64,000 nucleotides of DNA from Epiperipatus broadwayi (lineage: Eukaryota > Onychophora > Udeonychophora > Euonychophora > Peripatidae): NCBI GenBank assembly GCA_028023455.1, contig JAQFVV010000017.1, forward strand, positions 310,001 through 374,000, given 5' to 3'. Every line of letters starts with the position of its first letter. The stretch's first letter is position 1. The position numbers and the translations under genes are program-made. Positions 36,213 to 46,714 of the stretch are shown piece after piece. Below the pieces are notes generated by a model. That model had not been told where the DNA came from. It did no database searches and saw only the letters and a list, made by a program, of their open reading frames with translations.

Positions 36213-36653
36213 TATTACATTCAAATATCAGTTTTTCAAGCTAATTGTGCACACGCTTTGCGAGTGTTAATAATAATAAATGAATACTTTCCCTTCCAAT
36301 ACAAGATATAATATTTATGCAGGAATAAAATGAATCCACCTAGTCCTACAACTCAAATACTTATATATGAGCAAATCTGAAGTACTGGCAAGTAAATTCT
36401 AGACAATTTCACCGTCATTCAGTCAGACATCGTATATAGTATTTTAAGTGAGTGGTCTATCCTCATGCTTTCCTTGCCAGTATTTCAGATTTGCTCATAT
36501 ATAAGCATTTGAGTTGTAGGAATAAGTGGATTCATTTTATTCCTGCATAAATACTATATCTTGTATTGGAAGGGAAAGTATTTATTTATTATTATTAACA
36601 CTCGCAAAGCACATGCACAATTAGCTTGAAAGGCTGATATTTGAATGTAATTA
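36213..36653. mobile_element. Foldback element with ~180-bp arms
   Basis: The left arm (36213-36392) and right arm (36472-36653) are reverse complements at high identity, for example AGCTAATTGTGCACACGCTT against its inverse near 36610-36635. The 80-bp loop is unrelated. Non-coding. No clear target duplication. Confidence 0.8.
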
Positions 36654-36984
36654 CATGTAGAGTAAGTCTTGCTGTCTGTTTGATTTCTACTCCTACCATA
36701 CTCTAAATTTTTTAAATTACCTATAAAATTCAAATACTCAGTCCGAGGTCTTTATAACAGCCACACATAAATTCAACTGTTATACTAAAGTTAGTAAAGG
36801 TAATTTGAATTGTCTATTAGAACCATGGGATAGTATATTATTATATATTTGTTTTGTATTTGTGTCACTTTGCACCTAAAAATTTGTTTTGGAAGTCAAA
36901 TCATTGGTTTTGAATTTTTAATTTGGATAGATTTTTAATTCTATATTTGATGGAATGTACTTTTTATATTAGTTAATTTATTTT

Positions 36985-37715
36985 TTGATTTAGAGGATTT
37001 AAACCCAGACTTCCAAGCTCCCTTTAGTCATTCAGTTTATGTTATACAACTGATACACATAAGCACATATATGTGAGAAATATAAATGAACTCCACTATA
37101 CATTTTTCATGCTAAACTAGCACTCATCATTTAGTCCAAATCATCATCTCCCACATATATATATTATCAATGCTTGGTTTATATTAAAGTAGCAAATCTT
37201 CAAACTTTAATGGACAGGCTTCAATCTTCCCCACTCTTGAAATCTTCAGCCATTTATATCATTGAAAATCTGATGGTGGCATGTTTAAACCTCTTGTTTT
37301 GTTGTCATATCCATGTTGACCATAAGTCATTCCGATCCCTCATATGTAAGATCTTAAACCCATTTAAAACATAGTCAAATGGTTATGACCTTAGAAATTG
37401 GCAAAACAAGGACTTTGAACATGCCATCATCAGACTTTCAATAATATGGATGGCTGAAAGAGTTTGAGAGTAGGAAAGATGAAAGCCTGTTCATTAAAGT
37501 TTGAAGATTTGCTTTCTTAATATACACCAAGCTCTGGTTATAGGGGTGTGGGGGAGGGGAGAAATGATCTAGATTAATTAATGAGTGCGGGTTCAGTATG
37601 ACATATGTTGGAGATCAATTATCTTTCTCACATGTATGTGGTCATATGCATCAGTGGTATAAAATAAACTGAATGACTAAAGGGAGCATGAAAGTCTAAG
37701 TTCAAATCCCTCTTA
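36985..37715. mobile_element. Family B full-length foldback
   Basis: Terminal AGAGGATTTAAACCCAGACTT is inverted as AAGTCTAAGTTCAAATCCCTC at 37690-37712. Arms of about 370 and 310 bp meet near 37400. Both hammerhead remnants are mutated (ATGATGA on the minus strand, TTAATGA with GACA on the plus strand), so neither should cleave. Useful as the most complete palindromic layout of the family. Confidence 0.8.
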
Positions 37716-37799
37716 TTATATATATCTGAAATAATGTGTTTGACAACATGTTGAGATTGTTGACTGATAGTGGGATCGCCTAAGGTTTGACTGGCTTTA

Positions 37800-37925
37800 A
37801 TGATTATATATATATGAATTGATAGTATTATTTCCAGGAGCTTCCATGTAGTAAATATATAACAGTTAAAAAGGCTATGATTTCTGGCTTAGAAAAAGGA
37901 TGAATAAATATACAATTAAGATAGT
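37800..37925. mobile_element. Half copy of the 46555 foldback MITE
   Basis: AATTGATAGTATTATTTCCAGGAGCTTCCATGTA matches the end of the element at 46555-46708; the second arm is missing or decayed. Confidence 0.5.
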
Positions 37926-38299
37926 TCTCCATAATGTAATTTCAAAATCTTCATAGCAAAAATCAAATATTGGTTTTTATTTCCTTTGTTTGACTTTTAA
38001 TTTCTTCATTCAGGACCGTGTAGGTGAGCATTTGCCATTAAGAGGCAACTGCTGAGTTGGTTGCTTACCTAGACATCATTTTATAGCAAGTTGTCAAGAT
38101 GGCTTATTTTAAATATAAATCCTTTGCTATTCTTTGGCATACAATTCAGTAAAAGACTAAACAATTTTAATCATATAGATATTTTTATAAATACCTGTCA
38201 CATGATCAGGAAGTGCATAGTTTTTACCCATAATTCTTCACTTTTTTGGATTTTTACAGGAATATTCTATCATAGTTGCTTAGAAACAGTAATCAGATG

Positions 38300-38960
38300 A
38301 CATATTGAGATTTTAAAAATTTGAGGGTGCCAAAATTTGGTGACATCATTCTAAAAATTCAGAATTCATTAATTAAATAACTAAAACAAAATAAAAGAAA
38401 TACATTATTGTTTTACAAACAATTTATTTATAATATTAAAATATTATACCAAATGATTTTTATTTTGTTTATCTCAATGTTGTCAAAACCATTAATAATA
38501 AATCTAACTATTACTTTAATAATAAATTTATTTAAAGTATTTTCTGATTATATCTTTTAATTTTAAATATTTTTACCCACATAAACAATCATGCATGCAC
38601 TCACACGTTTGAATATTATGTTAAAGTTTTAAATCATTATTAAATGTAGTCTGGCTCATCTAGCTGGAATAACAAAATTTACCATTATAATAAAACATTT
38701 TTAAATACTTTATTCTTGTTATAGTTATTGTTATGTATTTTAATCCTGTCTGTTATTCTTTCAAAATTGATTTTAATGGTATGTTCAGATGACATATTGG
38801 ATAATTTAATAATTTGTTTCACTAGTTATTATCATCAGACACATTAATATCCTTTCCAAACAACACTATCTGTAATAATAACAGTAATAATAATATTTAA
38901 TTTCTTGATAAGCCAATAAAATTTTTAGAATTTATGACTGTCACTATTAACTTGGATCAA
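38300..38960. other. AT-rich DNA without recognisable genes
   Basis: No gene. A short hairpin lies just upstream at 38021-38072 (TAGGTGAGCA / TTGCTTACCTA). Confidence 0.45.
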
Positions 38961-38962
38961 AA

Positions 38963-39538
38963 ATATTATTACAATATATATGATAAATATAATGATAATT
39001 AACTATTATATACAGTCTTTCAATCTGCAGAAGTAGTTTTGGTTAATTTTTAACCTGTCTCAACTGCATAAATTCAAAACACAAAATGGAAGCAAATATC
39101 ATCAACTCAAATCCCATGAATCTCAAATTTTAATGTTAGCAGTTTGTCTATTAATTAAATTTATTTCATTTGTAGTTATTAAAATTGCTCCCTTAATTTT
39201 TTTTTTTTATTATGGTTTCCCTCTTCATGAAGAATCTTAACACTTTCAATATCAGATTTAAATTTATATTTACATGAAAAAAAAACATAATAAAAAAAAT
39301 TAAGAAAGCAATTTTAATAAATAGAAATAAAATATTAATAGATGAGCTGCTAGCATTAATATATGGGACCCATGGGATTAGAGTTGATGTTGTTTGCCTC
39401 TATTTTGTTTTTGTTTTTAATTTAACAGTAATTGAAGCAAGTTAAGGAATTAACCAAAAGTACTTTTTCAGATTGAAAGACTGATATATAATAGTTAATT
39501 ACCATTATTTTTATTATTTTTATTGTTATTACAATAGT
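38963..39538. mobile_element. Two Penelope-like 3' ends joined head to head (lineage 2)
   Basis: The left part (38963-39260) is a minus-strand copy and the right part (39270-39538) a plus-strand copy of the same end. Both match the fossil at 28.1-28.4 kb: KILHEE-like GIY-YIG C terminus, then CAGATTGAAAGACT and TAATTA...TTATTACAATA. Inverted partial copies are characteristic of Penelope-like elements. Coding is destroyed. Confidence 0.75.
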
Positions 39539-39583
39539 TTTTTTTTAATTAACAGACATTTATTTGTGTGTATATATATATAA

Positions 39584-40365
39584 TAAATAAGGAGCATCAT
39601 AATCACTCTAAACAAGCTTATTTTATGATAAATGCCACAACAGAAAGCATTTGAAATCTTTATCTTGGATTGTTCCCTTCCTCAGACTAGTTTGAAGCTA
39701 TGGATAGTGAAAAGTTGGGACATTAGATTCATATCCTAACTCAAAAACAGGCAAAACTCTCCAAACAGTATTGCCATTCAGTGCAAGCCAGAGTAATCAA
39801 CAGATGCCAGAAGGCTTGTGCATAAAATCACCATCTAGTGTCTACTCATCCAATATCCCCAGACTAGTTTCTGGCTTGTGGCCTTTGTCAGTGAGGAGCC
39901 TTGGATCTGAGAGCACTGCATCTAGATCTTAGAATCTAATGCAACCCTCCAACAGTGACAATTTATAACTACAAAACTAAAACCTATGCAGTGCTCTCAG
40001 ATCCAAGGCTTCTCACTGTTGAAGCCCACAAGCCAGAAACTAGTCTGGGGATGTTGGATGAGTAGGCACTAGGTGGGATTTTATGCACAAGCCTTTCAGA
40101 CATCATGTTTTCAAATTCAGCTCATATGGGCCTGAACTAAAGTCAGTTACTCCATATATTAGTAGGCTTAGCAATTTAATATAGCCAAAGCCTTACTGCC
40201 AAATTATAACATTTATAAAAACCAAGTCATATATCACATGACCTATATAACTTGCATTACCAATATGCAATAAATAAAGAATGCTAATAGCTCTAAACAA
40301 GCTTATATTTTATGATAAATGTCACAAAAGAAAACATTTGAAATCTTTATCTTGGATTAGATATA
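39584..40365. repeat. Direct repeat pair flanking a family A element
   Basis: About 85 bp containing CTCTAAACAAGCTTAT and GAAATCTTTATCTTGGATT occurs at 39584-39670 and 40268-40362 in the same orientation. The pair brackets a family A copy. Could be solo-LTR-like ends or a segmental duplication. Confidence 0.6.
39746..40115. mobile_element. Family A foldback element
   Basis: The left arm starts AACAGGCAAAACTCTCC and holds a minus-strand ribozyme with core CTGACAA (G8 mutated). The right arm holds a plus-strand ribozyme with core CTGTTGA (A6 mutated). Both retain GAAAC, TA loop, GTC and TGGGG. So both ribozymes are probably inactive. Confidence 0.8.
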
Positions 40366-40454
40366 TATAATAATCCACTGTATCAAAAAGTTATTAACAA
40401 TTTAAACCAGAGATTAGGGCTTGGCTCTTATAGATATTGTAGTAGTCACTTGAG

Positions 40455-40640
40455 TCTATCCTAAGATCTAGGTGCAGTGCTCCCAGATCCAAGGCCCCTC
40501 ACTGATGAAGGCCACAAGCCAGAAACTAGTCTGGGGATATTGGATGAGTAGGCACTAGATAGGGATTTTATGCTAAGGCTTCTGGCACCATTGATTGCAC
40601 TTGTTGGCACAAATGGCACTACTGTATAGATAATTTTGCA
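40455..40640 (+). mobile_element. Family A sense arm with intact ribozyme
   Basis: A single arm from ATCCTAAGATCTAGGTGCAG to the terminal GGCACTACTGTATAGATAATTTTGC. It contains the best plus-strand family A hammerhead. The minus-strand ORF of 65 codons at 40461-40658 is not a gene. Confidence 0.8.
40487..40545 (+). ncRNA. Type I hammerhead ribozyme motif (family A), intact
   Basis: Helix Ib ATCCAA (40487-40492) pairs with TTGGAT (40540-40545). Helix Ia CCTCA (40497-40501) pairs with TGGGG (40532-40536). Core CTGATGA 40502-40508. Stem II GGC/GCC around CACAA, with an unusual A-A at its base. GAAA 40522-40525, stem III C-G with TA loop, canonical GTC cleavage triplet ending 40531. The internal loop between helices Ia and Ib is where natural type I ribozymes make the loop-loop contact. 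Confidence 0.85.
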
Positions 40641-40659
40641 CTGTGATATACAGATCATA

Positions 40660-41630
40660 ATTTCAATTTTTTAGTATATTTAAATTATTTTAACAACTTT
40701 GATTTTAAAGATATTTAATTTTTTAAATACACCTTTATCCCACTTATTGATGGCAATTGGTCTTCCAAAACACATCATTAAGCAAGAATATCATAGCCAA
40801 AATATGTAATTATAATGGGGGTTTATGGCAAAAAATTGGTCGGTTCCAGTGACATAAAACATCCACATTGATTTCCAAGCTCAAAGATTTTCTTGATTTT
40901 TTTCATGACAATGATGACTAAATATAGTATCTAAAAAGAAAAATTTTATATCACTAGGAAAAAAAATGCATATTTTCACTTTAAAAAGTACAGAACAGCA
41001 ATGAAACTAAATTTGAATTTAAAAGTTTTTATATTCTTCCGTGGAAGTTTTTCATCGTAATGAAAAAATAATCTATACTGAAGTGCTTTTTTTAAAAAAT
41101 TGTATTACAGTATATATTATTACTATACATTTATTTTATTACTTATGTGAAATTATTCAAATGAAAAAACAATGTTTAATTATTAATTATTTAATTGAAC
41201 ATATAGAAAAAAAATCAACTTATTTTCCAAGTAAAAAATCTAACTTCTAATTTTCTAAAACATACAGGCAGATTTATTTTTCTTACTGTATATTTTTAGT
41301 AATGTAATAATGCCCCCCCCCCCTGTTCGAATAGAAAGATTTTTAATTAAATGCAATCTGTTTTTTTTTTAAACTTTTCTAATTCGACATCGTTTTAAAA
41401 TGTTGTTTTTCTTCTGATTTGAAACATCTTAAGTGTAAACAACATGTTTATTAACGAAGTTACAAAATCAATAACTATTTTTACATAATTATCCAGGTGT
41501 TCTAAAAATAATATATCGTATTTAAGAAACACACACACACAGTTTAATATTCATATTTAGTGTTTTCCTGAAAGTTTGGGATAATGGTATTGTATTTGTC
41601 TTGTGCTGTATTTATATATTGGAGTATTTG
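40660..41630. other. AT-rich DNA without recognisable genes
   Basis: A 69-codon ORF at 41041-41250 is AT-codon driven and has no domain. A poly-C run of ten is at 41313. Confidence 0.45.
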
Positions 41631-41636
41631 TATACA

Positions 41637-41970
41637 GTAATATCAACAAATTAAAAATCCTGCTTTTTCTTTTCAAAAACTTTATTTTCTTATCCCAATA
41701 CTGAACATATATATACTGTATATACAGTATTTATATAATACAAAACTTAGTTTCAACTATTTATCTTCTTACAGTCATTTTCAAGGATATCTCTCTCCCA
41801 CTGCTATATTTTATTACTCTTTCTTTTACATTATTTAATTACAAATCAATGTTGAAACATTGGAGTTTTTGTATTATATAAATATATATACTGTATATGT
41901 TCAGTATTAAGATAAGAAAATAATGTTTTTGAAAAAAAAAGGAGAAGGATTTTTAATTTGTTGATATTAT
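41637..41970. mobile_element. Foldback element with ~115-bp arms
   Basis: AATATCAACAAATTAAAAAT at left returns inverted at 41950-41968. CAATACTGAACATATATA and the CTGTATA palindrome also pair. Loop about 95 bp. Non-coding. Confidence 0.7.
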
Positions 41971-41979
41971 TGTAGAACA

Positions 41980-43043
41980 TATATACATATTTTAAAAGAA
42001 AAAGTGGATGAACATTTGCTGTGTTATTTATTATATATGATGTATACAGTATTATAGATAAAGTAATTATAGATATTTTAAGGGTTTTATGAATAAAATA
42101 TTGTATGTGTATATGCTTTTGGGTATAATATAGTTATCTCTGATGTCATCAGTGACACCAAATTCAAGATGGCTGCCAAATTTTTTTTTTTAATTTTTTT
42201 TTATCATTATAGCGAATAATCGATTGTACATCGAAGTAATGGGTACAAATTGATGATGATCGCTATTGCAAAATATCACTAAGTAGACAATCACTAAGAG
42301 GGGTAAAGGAGTATTTTAATTAGTTTCTATCATCCTCTAAGGATTTTAATTTATTAATAGTATAATGTAACTTTATTAATTATTCCCTTTGTTTGTTTAT
42401 TGAACAACCATTTTTAATGCTTAAAAGAATTTATTTTAAAAGTAAAATAATAATCAATTTTAAACAAAATTAAAGTAAACAACTTAAAAATAAATATGAG
42501 TTTAAAATAACTCATCAAACTAGGCTTTCAATTATAATAGGAATCTTTTCAAAAAGTCTCCTCTTTTATAATCACATGACAACATATTCTATAACAATTA
42601 CACCCAGTAGACATTTTTAAAATTATGGCGCAATAAATATGCCAGCAGTAAAATATATATGTATACATAAAAACTAATAAAAAATAGAAACTTATTACAA
42701 TACAGTTTTTCAAATTACAAAACAAATCTACAAAAAATATTTTAATTATAGCTTTAAAGTTTACAATAATCTACCAATGACTACCCCCTCCCTAAATATA
42801 CTGGGCATTTAACTATGTTTACACATTTGATTAAATTTTTCTGCACATATATGTAAAATTTCATCATATTTTCTTTTTCATAACATTTTCTTTTGCTTTT
42901 TTATTTTCAGTATATTTTATAATATGAATATTTTTCTCATACTTTATTTTATCTAAAAATGAATGTAAGACCATCATTTTGTAGTTCTTCTTTTAATTGC
43001 CCTATCGTGCACTTTATCTCTTTTAAATGGCAGTCTTCCCTGA

Positions 43044-43045
<2 letters not shown>
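41980..43045. other. AT-rich DNA without recognisable genes
   Basis: No ORF. 42125-42290 is less AT-rich and contains AATTCAAGATGGCTGCCAAA, which resembles ATTCAAGATGGATGTCAAA at 43504; possibly a minor repeat. Confidence 0.45.

Positions 43046-43047
<2 letters not shown>

Positions 43048-43082
<35 letters not shown>
43048..43082. repeat. (TA)n microsatellite
   Basis: Pure TA tract. Confidence 0.95.
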
Positions 43083-43085
<3 letters not shown>

Positions 43086-43099
43086 GCCAGGCATTATCA

Positions 43100-45690
43100 A
43101 ATGGCCTTGCACAAAGTCTGTATTAAGCACAACAAATATAAAAATGTGCTAGATTAATAATGGAGGTTCGGTCTGAGCAGTAGAATACCCACACACACAA
43201 ATTTAAATATTGTACATGTATAATAAACTCATTTATTTTTTATTTTTGTTTTTTCTTTTTGTATATTTTTTATGATATGTCATTATATGTATTTGTTTGT
43301 TTTTTTTTATTTTCCAACATACTTGTATATTTTTTTTAATTACTTTTCTAAAGATTGTAATTTTATTCCATAAGCAAGTAATGTTAATTGCTTTTGCAAA
43401 AATCTGATCAAAAGCAAAAGGTTTGATAATGCTATAATTAAACTGTTATCTCTTTTAAAAAAAATTCTTTTTAATTGATTTTGTAAGCAAGTGGTCTGGG
43501 TTATTCAAGATGGATGTCAAACTTAAAATGTAGAATTTAATCGGAAAAATATAAAGGAATGTTTGCAATCTAAGTGATAAGCTAAATTAAAAGGATTGGC
43601 TGATTCATTCTTCTCAGAGGGATATCTGAATTGGTTCTTATTAGTGGGATTGATAGTGCTGTGGGATTCATTCTTTCTTTGGCAGATATTCTGGGCAAGT
43701 CATTCTTTTTGTGGCTCCAGAATTCTCCAAGCAACCATCTACTTAGAGATTCATTTACAAATAGGACTATTAGTGACATTCTTAAGAACAAATCCATTGT
43801 ACAGTTTTTTTAAGAAATCTTGTATTTGTGGATTCTAGTAACCATTGGAGACAGCTTATGAAAATTTATTAATAATCCTAAATATTATTAGATATATAAA
43901 AAAAGAAGATATGAAGCAATATACTAGAGATTCCAGCAAAATGACCATGTGGTAGACAACTAGCCGGTGCACCACTCTTTCTCTGTCCCAAGCTGCCAAG
44001 ATGTGATAATGCCAATTCCAGCCGCCCATGATGATGACAAATGCCGCCTTGCTAAATGGATGAAATCTTCACCACACAGCCACTTAATTTGAAGCCCACT
44101 CAAGAGCCCAGAGGAGAAGAATGAAGATGCAAATATAAGTTTATTTTAAGATATTTATTAATATTGAAATAATTAACTTTGATATTTCCGATTAGATATA
44201 TTATTTTTTTGTTATTATTATTAATCATTTAAAAAAGAGAGAGAGTCTCTCGCATATGTATATGAATTTGCAGTTATTACAGGCATAAATGATAAAGCTT
44301 TTACTTAAATCCTTTGAGTCAATTTTTCTATTTCAAATTCTAGTATTTTCAACAAAGATTGCAATGAGATTCTTTTTTTTTTGTTGCTATTCATTTTCCT
44401 CTTGTTGTTACTCCTGGAATTCATCATATATACATGTATGTATATGCATACATACGCTTATAATATTCAGTAAATACGATATCTCATGCTGAATATCTAA
44501 AAATGTATTTAACCGTATATCCTTTTTAAGTTATTTTTTTGTCACTGCTGCATCTTATGATGCATACAAGAAGGGATTGATCTATTATAGATTCCCTGTA
44601 AACAAGTACTCTAATAACTTTATATTTAAAGTAATAGTAAGTGTATAATTGTGCTGCGCGTATATACATGTACAGGAATTTATCTATAGCAAGAGGGAAA
44701 TAGATACAGTACCTTATGGTGAGTATGATATAGTATCTGAGCCAATGCAACCTTGTTGACTTGTTGAAAAATATGAAATTATTGAAATATCTCATAATGC
44801 AAATATACGTATGCATAGTTTTTATTATTATTATTATTATTGCTATCAACAAAAGGGTTTTAAAGCACTGAGTAAAAGTGCATGCCTGTATGACCGAAAA
44901 TCTCATATCTGTATATCAAATCACACAAAGTAAAATTTATTTCTATTAGGTAAAAGGAGCTCAGACCACTTCCATTACTTATAAACATTGTAAATAGCTT
45001 TAGGGATTTATTATTTTACTTATTTAAAATTGTATTTTATCTATTTCAACGCTTCGAATATATATGGTTTGGGATAATTAATTATTTAGTATTTGTTATT
45101 ATATCATCATTAGTATGAAACGGTGGTGGGTATTTGGGATTAAATAAATATTTAATCATAATATTAAACTTGTTTCATTTTCATATTATTATTTATATTG
45201 ATCAAAATGTATTCTTTCCTTATCAACTACGCACCGGTAATAATCATTTAACTTACTCATTTGAAGACCCTAGATTGTAGAGTGACTGAGCTAGCCACAA
45301 AGGGATATCACTCTACCGGTGTGTTAAATCTTATTCTTATGCTCCGCTGAACATATGGTATTGCACATCCTTCTAGGAGGGTGAAAAATTCATTTTTTTT
45401 ATTTTTTTCTAGAAGTGGCACACAAAAGTCTACTTTGTAAATAGATTTTTCAGAGGTGTGTACTTGCCATTGTTCTAAATATTCAGGCATTCAGATAAGA
45501 TATCAACTAAAGGGTGTTTTTAACTGGAAGAGTCCTGTCAATCCACTCTTTCTATCAATTTAGCTGGAAGTACCAATATACATGAGTGCAGATAATCGGC
45601 TAGATTGATATCCATTTCTTTACCTGTTGAATCTTGGTCACTTCATGCTCAGTGCAAGATTAGGAAAAGAATTCTGCAGGGAGTATGGAC
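43100..45690. other. Mostly AT-rich DNA with two GC-richer patches
   Basis: 43590-43840 carries overlapping ORFs on both strands and 43960-44120 is locally GC-richer (CCAATTCCAGCCGCCCATGA). Neither has a recognisable domain. 44526-44906 is a 126-codon minus ORF of low-complexity AT codons. 45308-45490 (minus, 60 codons) reads like ordinary protein but has no known motif. I support none as a gene. Confidence 0.35.
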
Positions 45691-45694
45691 TGGT

Positions 45695-45696
<2 letters not shown>

Positions 45697-45751
<55 letters not shown>
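45697..45751. repeat. (TA)n microsatellite
   Basis: Pure TA tract adjoining a family B arm. Confidence 0.95.
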
Positions 45752-45754
<3 letters not shown>

Positions 45755-45776
45755 CTATGCTAAATTTAATGTAATT

Positions 45777-46170
45777 AGATAAGAAATGAACTCAGGCTTT
45801 CAAACTTTACAGCTATCCACTCCATCTTATATAACTGATATATATGACCCCATACATGTGAAAAAGTCAAATAATCTCCAATATACATATTTCATGCTGA
45901 ACCAAAACTCATCATTTCTTCCAGATCACCATCTCCCACACATATATAGTTAGTGCTCAGTTTATATTAAGATAGCTAATCTTCAAACTTTAATGGTCAA
46001 GCTTCAATATTCTCAACCCTCCAACTCTTTAGCCATCCACATCATTGACAACCTGAGAATGGAATGCTGAAAGCCCTTGTTGATGTCAATATTATTGTCA
46101 TACCCATGTTGACTTTAGGTCATTTTGACCACTTACATATAGGACTTTCATTAGTCATTTAAATACACAG
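45777..46170 (-). mobile_element. Family B antisense arm, decayed ribozyme
   Basis: Same layout as 33757 and 36985: GAACTCAGGCTTTCAA start, antisense ribozyme with core changed to ATGATGA, then ATATTAAGATAGC and the GTTGACTTTAGGTCATTTTGA end segment. Confidence 0.75.
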
Positions 46171-46249
46171 AAGAGGAATCAACAAAATACAGGCTGAATA
46201 TATCATATTTAAATACATGTATATTGTTTATACTAAATTTAATGTAATT

Positions 46250-46510
46250 AGTTTGAATTTGAACTCAGACTTTCAAGATCCATACAGTTATCCATTCCAT
46301 CTTATACAACTAATACACATGTCCATATACATGTAAAAAAAAGATAAATAATCTCCAATATATAATCAATTGATGAGTATTGGTTCAGCATAAAATGCAT
46401 ATATTGAAGGTCATTTATCTTTTTCACACATATGTTGTCATGTGTATCAGAGGTATAAGGTTGAGTGGATAGCTGTAGGAATCTTAAAATTCTGAGTTCG
46501 AATCCTATCT
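46250..46510. mobile_element. Family B short foldback, decayed
   Basis: The left end TTTGAACTCAGACTTTCAAG is inverted as CTTAAAATTCTGAGTTCGAA at the right. The sense ribozyme core is TTGATGA and GAAA is AAAA, so it should be dead. Note GAGTTCGAATCC, a perfect tRNA-type B box, at 46495-46506. Confidence 0.75.
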
Positions 46511-46554
46511 ATATATATATATTTTAATATTCTCATGGATAAATAATGTATTCA

Positions 46555-46708
46555 TAGTATTATTTCTCGGAAGTTCCATGTAATAAAAATATAATAGCTA
46601 AATAGCTGACATTTCAGTACAATAACAACTACTTTCCTCAGAGCTAAGTACTTGTTATTGTAGTGAAATGTCAACTATGGAAGCTCCTGGAAATAATTCT
46701 ATGACTAT
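46555..46708. mobile_element. Foldback MITE
   Basis: AGTATTATTTCTCGGAAGTTCC ... ACATTTCAGTACAATAACAA returns inverted as TTGTTATTGTAGTGAAATGT ... GGAAATAATTCT. About 150 bp, and a half copy is at 37800. Confidence 0.65.
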
Positions 46709-46714
46709 ATATAT

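Noticed and set aside
38021-38072. miRNA-like hairpin
   Set aside because: Stem is short and interrupted; no evidence beyond a 10-bp inverted pair.
43582-43838. Overlapping ORFs on both strands
   Set aside because: Three mutually exclusive frames of similar length and no domain; cannot be supported as a gene.
44526-44906. 126-codon minus-strand ORF
   Set aside because: AT-driven codons, low complexity and no recognisable domain; consistent with chance in this composition.
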